DNA from: Gyromitra esculenta
Taxonomy: Eukaryota > Ascomycota > Pezizomycetes > Pezizales > Discinaceae
Direction of reading: 5' to 3'
NCBI GenBank assembly: GCA_038503075.1
Contig: JBCAML010000013.1
Coordinates: 434,001-498,000 of the forward strand
Length of the DNA: 64,000 nt
The notes under the pieces are model-generated. The model was not told where the DNA came from. It made no database searches and saw nothing but the letters and a program-made list of their open reading frames with translations. A program made the position numbers and the translations under genes. Shown here piece after piece: positions 1-9,422 of the stretch (positions are counted from its first letter, which is position 1; the number at the start of each line of letters is the position of its first letter).

Positions 1-787
1 GGCTCCTGCCTTAGATTAACGGGCTTTCAAGGCGGTATGATTCCTCCGGTTCGGATGGCGCCGATACGGATAAGAGATTGGCCGATTAACAAACCGAACC
101 CAGGAATAGCAAGGAAGATGAACAAGGGGGTTTACACGGCCTTTAATAGTCTTCCATATATCTGATACAGGATTAGACGCCCTGTCAACTATCGTGCGCT
201 GCTTGCCGCCATTTACTAGGGACTATCCTTTTTCCGGTCTTGTGCCACCTACAGGTACATGTAGTTACTATAATCTACTGCTGGGCGTTGGTACTTCACT
301 CTTTCGACACAGCAGGGTACGCTGTCCCGCACAACGCCAACTTACCTGTCACTACCACTATATGCACCTCTATAATGCACTGCATCTGGTTATGGTTGAA
401 CCCCCACAATTTATGGCCGATTAACTAAACAGTCATGAGCCATGTCGAACCACTAATATTGGAGTCAGTGCTTCGGGTCGGATAATTGTTGTTCGCCATG
501 CTTGACAAAAACCTTGGATGACAGCTGTATATAATGTGAAGATGTTGCCCACATCTTCCTCTCTTCACAACACTCGTCTTTCACATTCCCTAGACATCCA
601 CTGTTCATTCCTGCCTGAGGCTTTCTCTCTTTCGTCTTTTATCAGCAACTCACTCTTTTTGTTGCCGATTTCAATTCACCCCGGGTACTGGTATCCTACA
701 GCGTCTTCTACTCTTTGGCAAATTCTCTTTCTCTCCTTACAAATTACACCAAAAGTCTTCTTTTACAGAACTTCACCAAGCTTCAAG
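1..787. other. Intergenic 5' flank and leader of the AA9 gene
   Basis: I see no supported gene here. The last 250 bases are pyrimidine-rich, as is common in fungal 5' leaders, and lie between a TATA-like element and the AA9 start codon. Small open frames at 194-428 and 518-787 lack coding character. One copy of the palindrome TACATGTA lies at 256-263. Confidence 0.6.
528..535 (+). promoter_or_regulatory. TATA-like element upstream of the AA9 gene
   Basis: The octamer TATATAAT lies about 255 bp before the AA9 ATG. The spacing would leave a pyrimidine-rich leader of roughly 200 nt. This is inferred from sequence alone. Confidence 0.4.
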
Positions 788-1921
788 ATGGTTAACTTTG
801 CTTCTCTCCTCCCGGTTGTTGCTGCTCTTCTCGGTGCTGCTGAGGCCCACACTCGTGTTTGGAGCGTTTGGGTCAACGACGTTGATCAGGGTGATGGCCG
901 CACTAGCTACATCCGTAGCCCTCCTAGCAACAGCCCCGTCAAGGTTAGTAATGGTCATTCAATTTCATAAATTTCTGATAGTTGCTAACAGTTGATCTAG
1001 GATGTTTCGTCAACTGATATCATTTGCAACGTTGCCAACACTGCTGCTCCCAAGAGCGTCACTGTTGCAGCTGGAGACAAGGTCACTTTTGAGTGGTACC
1101 ATGACACTCGTGGCGACGATATCATCGATGGCTCTCATCTGGGCCCCATTACTGTCTACATTGCTCCTGCTGCCTCTAACGGAGCCGGTGCCGTGTGGAC
1201 CAAGCTCGCGGAATCTGGCCTCAGCTCTGGGGTTTGGGCTGTTACAACTCTCAAAGCCAATGGTGGCAAGCACAGTCTCACCCTTCCTTCTAGCCTTGCT
1301 GCTGGCGATTACCTTTTGAGGGCGGAGATCATTGCCCTGCACGAGGCTGATACGGACTACACTGTCAACTCTGCCCGTGGTGCTCAGTTCTATCCTTCTT
1401 GCTCGCAGTTCACTGTCGCTGGTAGCGGCACTGCCCCCCCCCCTGGTGGCTTTAACTTCATTGGTGGATACTCTCCTGAGGATCCTGGCATCTTGTTCAA
1501 CCTCTACGGATCTTATACTAGCTACACCATCCCTGGCCCAGCTGTCTGGAACGGAGTCAGCACTGGTAGCTCTCCCACCACCAAGGCCTCTTCTGTGGCT
1601 ACCACATCTGCCGCTGCTACCTCTGTTGCTGCTACCACCTCTGCCGTCGTCGTCGTCGTCCCTACCACTACGGCTGTTACCTCAGTAGTCAAGCCAACCA
1701 CTACCGCTGTTGTTGATGTTCCTACCACCACCAAGGCCGTTACCACCGCTGTCGCGACTACCACCACCATCGCTCGTCCAGCTACCACCACTGCTGCTTC
1801 TACCGGTGGTGCCGCTGCCAAATATTACCAGTGCGGTGGAAAGCTGTGGAATGGACCTACTACTTGTGTGTCTGGCTGCAAGTGTGTCCAGCAGAACGAC
1901 TATTACTTCCAGTGCTTGTAA
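788..1921 (+). CDS. AA9 lytic polysaccharide monooxygenase with C-terminal CBM1
   Basis: This is a secreted copper monooxygenase that would oxidatively cleave cellulose or related glucans outside the cell. The model is join(788..943,1001..1921), with one phase-0 intron (GTTAGT...CTAG), giving 358 aa. Residues 1-20 are a signal peptide; cleavage after AEA exposes His21, the N-terminal arm of the copper histidine brace. The second brace histidine is His98 in the motif SHLGP. Gln181 and axial Tyr183 lie in GAQFYPSC. A Val/Thr/Ser-rich linker (about 230-320) leads to a CBM1 cellulose-binding module from about residue 327, with QCGG, WNGPTTC and the final QCL motif. The start is chosen because it yields the signal peptide and His1. 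All key residues are present, so the enzyme looks intact. Regulation is probably by carbon source, but no site is demonstrated. Confidence 0.95.
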
Positions 1922-2835
1922 ACGGAAGAATTTTTGGTTACTTTAGTTTCCTTTTCCAGTTAGGGTATAAATGACATTAGAGAAGACAAGCGCTCTCATT
2001 GGATTCCTATTTTTTTTTCAGGTTCGAACGGTGGATTACATGGGCATCTGGCTAGATACGTCGCTGCTGTCATTATTATTTCTTTTTTGTTTATTTTTGT
2101 GGATTAGAAAAGTTAGGAGAGGTAGTTGATATATAAATATAGTATACAAGAAATAGAATGCTTAAGTCGTTCTTTTAATCTTTATATGAATCTCCAACGC
2201 TCGCCTGTGGTGTTCTCTGATATTTACTATTTGCTTGGTCTTAATTCACCCTTACTTGTTACACGTAATCTGATAAGATTAGATTGTGATTTTCAATCTT
2301 CTTTAATTATCACTTGCGTATTCAGCGTTACTTCTGGTCATGTCTTGTCACTCACCCTTGAAGCTTATTCCCTTTCAGGCTGACCGGGAGAGTATTTGTT
2401 TTTTTTTTCTACTAGAATGTTCAGCAGGCTGCTGATGGTTAATTCCCCCGAACGCCGCAACCTATTATTAAGCTAGCTATACCAATTGAAAGATATCGTG
2501 AGGGTAATTAGAGGTCGTATACACCCCGCTTATCTCGACTTCGAGGAAATGAGCTTATGAATTTCACGTTCCTCGGGTTTAACATTAACAGCACGCGGGG
2601 TGTACCTACTGCATTCCTTGATAGGAATGTGCGTTTCTTGGCAACCTAAAGTCCGTAAAGCTTATAAATCCAAAATTGCTGCCCCGCCGTTCGACTAGTA
2701 TGACGTATTAAAGTTTGTACCACGCGCCGCAGGTATAAATATCTAACGGTTCGGCTTCAACGACGTCTTCTCATCACACTAATTGATATTCACAATCGAG
2801 CTCGAGATACAAAATACAATCCCAATAAACTCAAA
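1922..2835. other. Intergenic region between the AA9 and DJ-1-like genes
   Basis: AT-rich 3' flank of the AA9 gene, followed by the upstream region of the DJ-1-like gene. No coding frame is convincing. A TATA box lies at 2734. Confidence 0.6.
2734..2740 (+). promoter_or_regulatory. TATA box of the DJ-1-like gene
   Basis: TATAAAT sits about 100 bp upstream of the ATG at 2836, a normal distance for a fungal gene with a short leader. Confidence 0.55.
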
Positions 2836-3674
2836 ATGACTACTTCATCAAGGCCTAAGGTTCTCGTCGTCCTCACTTCTCACAGGGATCTCGGCAATAC
2901 TGGAAAACCTACTGGGTGGTACTTGGTGGGTTTCTTGAAGCCCTTCTCCTTATCCATTGCCTTCACAAACTAATGATTAGGATTGAATATGCGACAGCCT
3001 GAGTTTGCGCACCCGTACCATATCTTGGAGCCGCACACTTCTATTACTGTTGCTTCTCCACTGGGTGGAGAAGCTCCGCTAGATCCGGGGTCGGTTGAGA
3101 TGTTCAAGGAAGACAAGATTTCGCAGGACTTCTTGAAGTCCGAGGAGCATGTGTACAAGGACACGCAAGTGCTGTCCGCATTTATTGGACACGCTTCCGA
3201 ATTTGACGCTATATTTTTTGTTGGTGGTCATGGACGTAAGTTGAGCAAAAGAAGGAGATGGGGAATAGTGGCTGACAAATATTCCATGTAACAGCTATGT
3301 TCGACCTCGTCGATGACCCGATCTCTAAAGCGCTTACCGCGGAATTCTTCGATGCAGGTAAAATCGTTTCGGCCGTCTGCCATGGCCCTGCTGCCCTCGT
3401 AAACGTTAAGTTAGCGAACGGCGAGTACCTGCTTAAGGATCAGCCTGTGACTGGTTTCTCCAATGCTGAAGAGGACACGGTTGGGTTGTCGAGCGTCATG
3501 CCGTTCCATCTCGAAACGGAACTGTCGAATAGATCTGGAGGAAACTACAAGAAAGCTGCTGAGCCATGGGGCGCGAAAGTGGTGATTGGGCACGGGGGAA
3601 GACTGATCACTGGGCAAAATCCGGCGAGCGCGGGTCCGTTGGGTGAGGCGATCAAGAAAGCCTTGAAGTTGTAA
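2836..3674 (+). CDS. DJ-1/PfpI superfamily protein, Hsp31-like
   Basis: This is a class I glutamine amidotransferase-like protein of the Hsp31 (glyoxalase III / protein chaperone) group, likely acting on methylglyoxal or damaged proteins in the cytosol. The model is join(2836..2925,2998..3235,3295..3674), 235 aa, the usual size for the family. The splices rebuild the conserved stretch GWYLPEFAHPY and then GGHGPMFD. The nucleophile elbow is SAVCHGPAAL, with the catalytic Cys followed by His. Further family motifs are VASPLGGEAPLDP near residue 50 and the C-terminal LITGQNPASAGPLGEA. The start follows a TATA box by about 100 bp. There is no signal peptide. The family call is firm; the exact activity (glyoxalase, chaperone or other) cannot be read from sequence. 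Confidence 0.93.
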
Positions 3675-4397
3675 GATTGTCTTGGCAGGGTGTTGCTGGT
3701 AATTCGAGTTCTGTCTAAAATAGTACCTATATCTGGAACTAAAGAATTTACGAGTTAAACTCGAAGTCATCGTTACCTCATGCACCTCGCATTATGCTTG
3801 TGCTATCCTTCATCTCAGAATTTACCTTTCTCAAAACACTCGATGAACAGGTCCCAAGTTGCTCTAAGCTCCTCAGCTAGCGGTTATATACTCTAGAAAC
3901 CCTTCGTTTTCTCAAATGCTCTTTCCCTAGATACCCGCAGATTCTCCCATCGTGTGACGGAAAAGCTGGTGGTGGACAAAGAACCAAATATTCTGAAGCG
4001 ATCAAAGTAAGTATCATTTCTACTACAACAAAGGGCTTTCATATATACCAAACCCATTTTCCCTTGTGTTTTGGGGCAATTGATTACTCATAGCTCTTTC
4101 TAAACTATGTGTACTGATCTCTCATCGTCTTGAGGAGTTTTGAACTCTGAATATGATACGTCATTCTAAAGAAAATTAAGAATTTAGATTGAGCAACCAA
4201 AAAAAAGGAGACGGGGTGAGAAAGAGGGCAACAGAACAAAAGAGTCAATTCGATTGGAAATCGAAGGGTTTTTACGTCATTTTCCCTAGCCCATCCCTTC
4301 TTCGCAAACTCCAACGGAGCCAGTTAATCACATATCCCCTCCTCTCCTAGAGAGCACTCACACAAATAGGAGTCCCATCGATATTATTCCAGCTACG
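3675..4397. other. Intergenic region, no gene seen
   Basis: AT-rich spacer of 723 bp. A small minus-strand open frame (4105-4314) shows no family resemblance and is not called. Confidence 0.6.
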
Positions 4398-5699
4398 ATG
4401 TGTTTCTATCGTCCGCTGGGCTTTTATTGCGAACACAGTATCCAGTGGGAATTTTTGGAATTTTGCGGAGATGCCAAGCATAATACACATTCAGGCCACT
4501 GTCAGGTACGACTTCCTGCTGGCGAACCCAACTTCCAGCATGGTTTCGCGTGTGGGTTTTGCCCAAAAGGCCTTACGAATACCCAGAGGTATAATGCGCA
4601 ACAACCTTTTAATGATGGTGGTGAGCTTCATTATCCTCCTATTGATCCACGATTAGTTGGCCCCGTTGGCGAAAAGCCATACGGCTTGCAGAGACTGCGT
4701 CCTGATATACGTCAAAGTGGGGGTGGAATTTGGGATGGGGGAGGAGGAAGAGGGGGAGGAGAGGGAAGAGGAGTAATAGATCTCGGCTTAGCTCAGGAGG
4801 CTCAAAGCTGTGGGAACATAGAGTTACTATGTAATGGTGGTGGTGGTGGCTTCACCCACAATAATCACAAGTGCCAGATGAGCGGCGGACCAAGAGGAGG
4901 ATATCTAGCAACAAGCCACTATCCGACACTACCACCACCGCAGACACCTCCAAGCAGCCGGTCCTCATATCCATCTCCCCAGTCACTAAAAAGGCCTGGA
5001 AAATCACCAATGCCTTACGAGCACCCTAGTGTTTCGTCCCCCCTCAAACGCTCTAGTGCCAGCAATCATGAAATGTCAACTCGAGGGTCTCCAATTCAAG
5101 GGCTCTCAGGACCCCACAGTGTTGGTCTGTCAGCCATGCATTCTCCAGTAGCTATATCCCATTCTAGCATACGTCGTCGGGAAATGTACATGAACCTCCC
5201 AGGACCCACCCGGTCTGGATTTAATGCTCCTACTAATCGACATAGTCCATCGTCTGTCAGGAGTGTCCCCATCAATAACCTTCACACCCCCATCAACTAC
5301 TACAAACCTCCAACTGAAAATAAAACCCCTCAATTCAACTACACACAGGAGTACCTTGCTATGGACAAACTTGCGCGCGAGAATCGAGAGCTCCAGCACT
5401 TTGCTGTTTTGGAAACCCTTGCTAAGGTCCGTGGCTCTGATAGCCCAGCTCTAGGTTTCGATGCGAGTAAGGAGTTGTATGAGAAGACGCTCGCTCAAGA
5501 TGCTAGAGTGTATCAATCGGAGATGCTGAAGGACCAGACACGCTCTAGGGAGCTGCTTGTCGACTTGAAGAACGAGAAGGTCTTGGGGGATGTGCAATTT
5601 TGGCTAAGAGCTGCAGATAAACTTAGGGAGATTGAAGGGAAGATGGAGAAGTCACCGGGAGAAGGGCAAGAAAGTCGGGAGAAAAATTTTGGTTCATGA
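4398..5699 (+). CDS. Unrecognised protein: Cys/His-rich N-terminus, Gly/Pro-rich middle, coiled-coil C-terminus
   Basis: A single open frame of 433 aa from an ATG; I do not recognise the family. The first 60 residues hold Cys2, Cys11, Cys23, Cys35, Cys52 and Cys55 (the last two as CGFC), with His13, His28, His31, His34 and His48 between them. This looks like a small metal-binding or disulfide module. Residues about 110-150 are Gly/Arg-rich, and 160-310 are Pro/Ser-rich and probably disordered. The last 110 residues are charged and helical with a likely coiled coil (for example MDKLARENRELQ and the Lys/Glu-rich tail). There is no signal peptide and no membrane segment. It lies in a run of poorly conserved genes, next to a CCCH-finger gene on the other strand. 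Codon use looks coding throughout. A nuclear or RNA-associated role is conceivable but not shown. Confidence 0.7.
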   Translation: MCFYRPLGFYCEHSIQWEFLEFCGDAKHNTHSGHCQVRLPAGEPNFQHGFACGFCPKGLTNTQRYNAQQPFNDGGELHYPPIDPRLVGPVGEKPYGLQRLRPDIRQSGGGIWDGGGGRGGGEGRGVIDLGLAQEAQSCGNIELLCNGGGGGFTHNNHKCQMSGGPRGGYLATSHYPTLPPPQTPPSSRSSYPSPQSLKRPGKSPMPYEHPSVSSPLKRSSASNHEMSTRGSPIQGLSGPHSVGLSAMHSPVAISHSSIRRREMYMNLPGPTRSGFNAPTNRHSPSSVRSVPINNLHTPINYYKPPTENKTPQFNYTQEYLAMDKLARENRELQHFAVLETLAKVRGSDSPALGFDASKELYEKTLAQDARVYQSEMLKDQTRSRELLVDLKNEKVLGDVQFWLRAADKLREIEGKMEKSPGEGQESREKNFGS

Positions 5700-6215
5700 A
5701 AAAAAACTGTCGCGGGGCTGGTTTCGAATACGGATCTACTAAACAGAGCAATTGTTGTATGTCAATCGTAGTCTATCGATACAGGTGATATTTGCGTAGC
5801 GTTAGTTAGTGCCGATTAATTATTTTCACAGTCACTAAAATTAATGGGTGCATTGCGAATGTCAAAGAGATTTTTTTTAATATAAGAAAACCATGACATC
5901 TGGACCCCCAAGCCTAGCAAGGGTTATAGCACCATTTCGAATGACCCATAGCTGTTTTCCACTATACAAACGAAGATCGAAACTTTCTTGCCTTCACCTA
6001 TTCGAATGATAGAAATTATTTTTTTGATATACCCGCCTCAAAGGAAATCCAAGAATACCTATCGTGACAAAGTAAAACTCAAACAAATCAACCAACGTAT
6101 TTCTAATAGACCTCCCCTTTTATTTCACCTTTTTCCACCCTATGAATCTTTCTCATTGGCCTTCCGGATATTCGTTCGTTAGCCAATAAATACATCATAG
6201 GTAAATTGCGCCTGA
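5700..6215. other. Convergent intergenic region
   Basis: The 516-bp gap between the convergent genes at 4398-5699 (+) and 6216-8316 (-). It is AT-rich and presumably holds both 3' ends. No other feature seen. Confidence 0.6.
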
Positions 6216-8316
6216 CTAAATGGGCGCGGCGTCCTCCTCGACTATGATCTCGGTAACGTGTTCTTTTAGTTCGACATCCTCTACATGAAGGTCCTGAAGC
6301 TGCTTCTCGATCGGCTCGCTCTCCTTTCCGAAATCGATATCCTCGACGTAAGTATCCTGAGAGTACTCTTTGATTGGCCCATCCGCTAGAGTGGCTTCCT
6401 CGTCCACTTTATCCTCACAGCGCTTGCGGTTCTTCTTCTTGTTCTTCTTCTTCCCGGATCCTGAAGCAGGGCCAAGGGCTTCAGGACAATCCTGGATGTA
6501 GGAGTCGCTATATACACCGTCTTGTAAATGGAGTGGAGCATCATGAGAGTTCTGAACGTATGGGGTGTAGTTGCTAATAAGTGGGTTTACAGGCCGACTA
6601 TCCACGTTAGTAGCACCGCCAACCCAGAAGAAACTCTGCATAGGGTCGTTCGTGTATTGCTGAACCCTATAATTTGAGCCCCCCTGAACCGGATGATGAG
6701 AAGAAGTAGGGTATGCAGGGTATTCAATAGGGTTAAACCGGGAGGCTTGACCATACTCGATAAATTGATTGTGCTGATCTTGTTCATAGTGGGTCTGAGG
6801 ATAGTGGACTTCGTTGTATGTATTTCCTTTGTAGACGGTTCCTTTGAATGGGAGCTTCCCTCCCGGCGCGTTGGTATATTCGCCCCCCTCATGGCCCCAA
6901 AGGCAATTAGATCCGTCGCGGCAGTTATCTACATGATCAATAGTCCACTTGCATTGGGCTTCCCACTTTTGAGGACGATCGCGAAGGTATGCTGGTAGAA
7001 ATTCGGCTGCAGCTGCGTTGAGCTTGTATTTTGACGCCGTCTTTTTAAGGCCCACGGGAATGGATTCGGTAGTGGTTTCAAGGAAAGATTCAGCGTAAGT
7101 ATCGACAGTTGGGCTAGCAGCTGTATTGATAGGCATTTGGGGAGTTTGAAGTTCTCCGCGATTCTCTTGCAAGCAAGATTTATAATCGTTATTGGTGCGT
7201 GATAGGGTTTGGTCGAAGGGTTTCTTTCTGGAGATTTCTGGAATAGGGCTGATAGGGGTAGGTACAGGAGCGCGCTGAGGGGATCCAGAACGGATATTTT
7301 TCACACCTAATCTAGAGGAATTCTTCCGTGGAAGATGAGGGTTGATTGGGGAGTTGGGCGAATACGGTGAGTAAGTTAGAGGCGGCGGAGAGGTAGGGGT
7401 TTTGTAGGTTACCGTTTGATGGAAGTTTTTGCTTTTGAAAAGTGAGAAAGTTTCTTGTCGAAGAGGAGAGAAAAGAAAAAAAGATTAGTGAAATCCACTT
7501 AGAATGGAACTTACAAGTTAGGATGGGTATTGGCTTTCCTTCCTCCAAATAGAATACCATTTTCAAGCCTAGCATCTCCTTGGCCTAGTTTTGGCATTGG
7601 CTCCCGAGCATCACTTAAGTGCCTCCCGAAAGATCTAATCTTATAGTTGTGATTCTGATATTCATCGCGGTAAAAGAAGCCACTATCCTGAGTATTACGG
7701 ATATTGCTCATGACTGGATGATATGCCGTCGTAGCTGGAATAGATAAAGGACCATAGTTGGGTGTTTTGGAAAACAGGTATCTTTGCTGAATACTCTCGC
7801 TCATGATTCCGTTTGTGCTCAGGTGGTTTCTCGGACGATTCCCCGTAGATATCTCTAGCATAGTATTAGAGCTCGGCTGTCGCTGTAGGGTGTTCTGCGC
7901 CGGGAGCTGACTCCTGGTGGGCCTTATAAGATGCTCATTATAGCGATTATGGCCTGGTTGGAGCGGAATCCAATCGCTAGAGAAAGTCCGTGGTTGACTG
8001 TATAACAGGGGAAACACAGCTGCTCGAACACTAATTCTTGGTTCAGTGATGAAATTAGAGGTTAATTGTTCTTTGTAAAATCGATTATCCGTAGCGGATA
8101 AGTTGGCGGCGTTGAGGAACACTCCCGCTGTGGGATCTGCAGCATCAAAATCGACACTTCGTTGATGATCCACATCAGTACCTTGTGGATGGGAAAGATA
8201 GGTCTGATGGTGGATGTCGTTGGTTCCGGCCCTAAGATAGAAATCCGATATTGATTAGAATAATTTAGAAAGGGCGGGGTATTTGTTATCTTCGGGATAA
8301 TGATGAAAGCTCACAT
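6216..8316 (-). CDS. Single CCCH zinc-finger protein with start codon split by an intron
   Basis: The model is complement(join(6216..7431,7515..8231,8315..8316)), 644 aa. The long middle exon has no in-frame ATG near its 5' end. Reading back gives an open frame to a good acceptor (CTAATCA branch, then CTTAG) at 8232. The only fitting donor, GTGAGC, follows AT at 8315-8316, so splicing joins AT and G into the start codon. The second intron (83 nt, GTAAGT...AAAAG) is supported by frame. Most of the protein is Pro/Ser/Asn/Gln-rich and probably disordered. One finger, C-x9-C-x5-C-x3-H (Cys400, Cys410, Cys416, His420), is followed by EGGEY. A basic Lys/Arg tract lies near residue 540, and the tail is acidic. 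CCCH fingers usually bind RNA, so an mRNA-related role is inferred. It shares the finger with the gene at 12339-12992. The start is the weakest part of the model. Confidence 0.68.
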
Positions 8317-9422
8317 TTTAGCAGGAATTTAGTTTACGACGATGGATGAAGATCTGCTCAACTACGAATGCAGGAAGAAAGGTTGAGAAAGATGGTGGTA
8401 AAAGAAAGAATGGAACCCAATTAGAGCTTAAAGTGATTCGAAAAAGCGGCTAGTCACGAAGCTGCTGACCGTATTCCAATCACTCCATAAAACGACGGTG
8501 GATCCACGAAAATAAGCTTACTCCTACGTATCTAGCACCATATTACAAATAATTAAAGGGATTTTAAGGCTCAAATTTCCGCAGTTTACGTGGGTGAATC
8601 TTGACCTTAGATTATTTCTATATACGGGTATGCTCAGAGGGTTGAAAATTGTTAAAATCAGAAATCGAAAACCAGGAATATTTGGTTCTTAACCTTTCTC
8701 CTTTTAAGTAAACAAAGTTACATGTAAACCACATAAAATACACGCACATAACAGCAGTAGCCGTGATCATAGAATGTAAAGATACGTATGTCTATCACAA
8801 GCATCAGTTTCAAGTGCCTCGCGCTGTATGCGTTCGTGCATTCAACTAGAGGTATAGCACTCAGAATAGACGCTGTATAAATGCAAAAATGCGTATAGTA
8901 AAGCTACATGTATATTGGCCTGAGCACACAGGCTCAAAAAAAGTAATAGGGCAGCGAGACTAGCTGCGTTCCTGTGTTTTGGTGACGCAAACACGGACCA
9001 GGAAGTTAAGGGTCCATCCAGCTGAGCTATATACACGTATATACCTGCTAAATTTTAATGCTCATGTAGCAATGCGAATGCGTCACTAAACTTCCTGGAT
9101 GACGTCCCAAGCTCTAGTACTTGCGACTCAAGAACTGAACGAAGGCTTCAACGCAGCTGACTTCACATACTTCCTTGGGCCAACTGACGCCTCCCCAATT
9201 ATTTCGCTTTCTCAAAGTATATATTTACCTTGCTCCTTTCGTATTTGTCCTCTTCGTCACTTCTCTTCCTTCACCATCTCGCTCTACCCTGGTAACCCCA
9301 TCAATAGTTGTTCATCTATCCTCTACAAGCCACAATCGTCTTAAAACTACTTTCCACTACCCATCAAGCATTCTCCTACTACTATCATCCTTATTGACAT
9401 CGACACCTTTATTGACGATTTG
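8317..9422. promoter_or_regulatory. Divergent intergenic region between the CCCH-finger and DUF3431 genes
   Basis: About 1.1 kb separates the starts of two divergent genes and must hold both promoters. It is AT-rich and contains two copies of TACATGTA (8719-8726 and 8905-8912). A pyrimidine-rich leader runs from about 9220 to the start at 9423. No other motif can be assigned. Confidence 0.45.
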
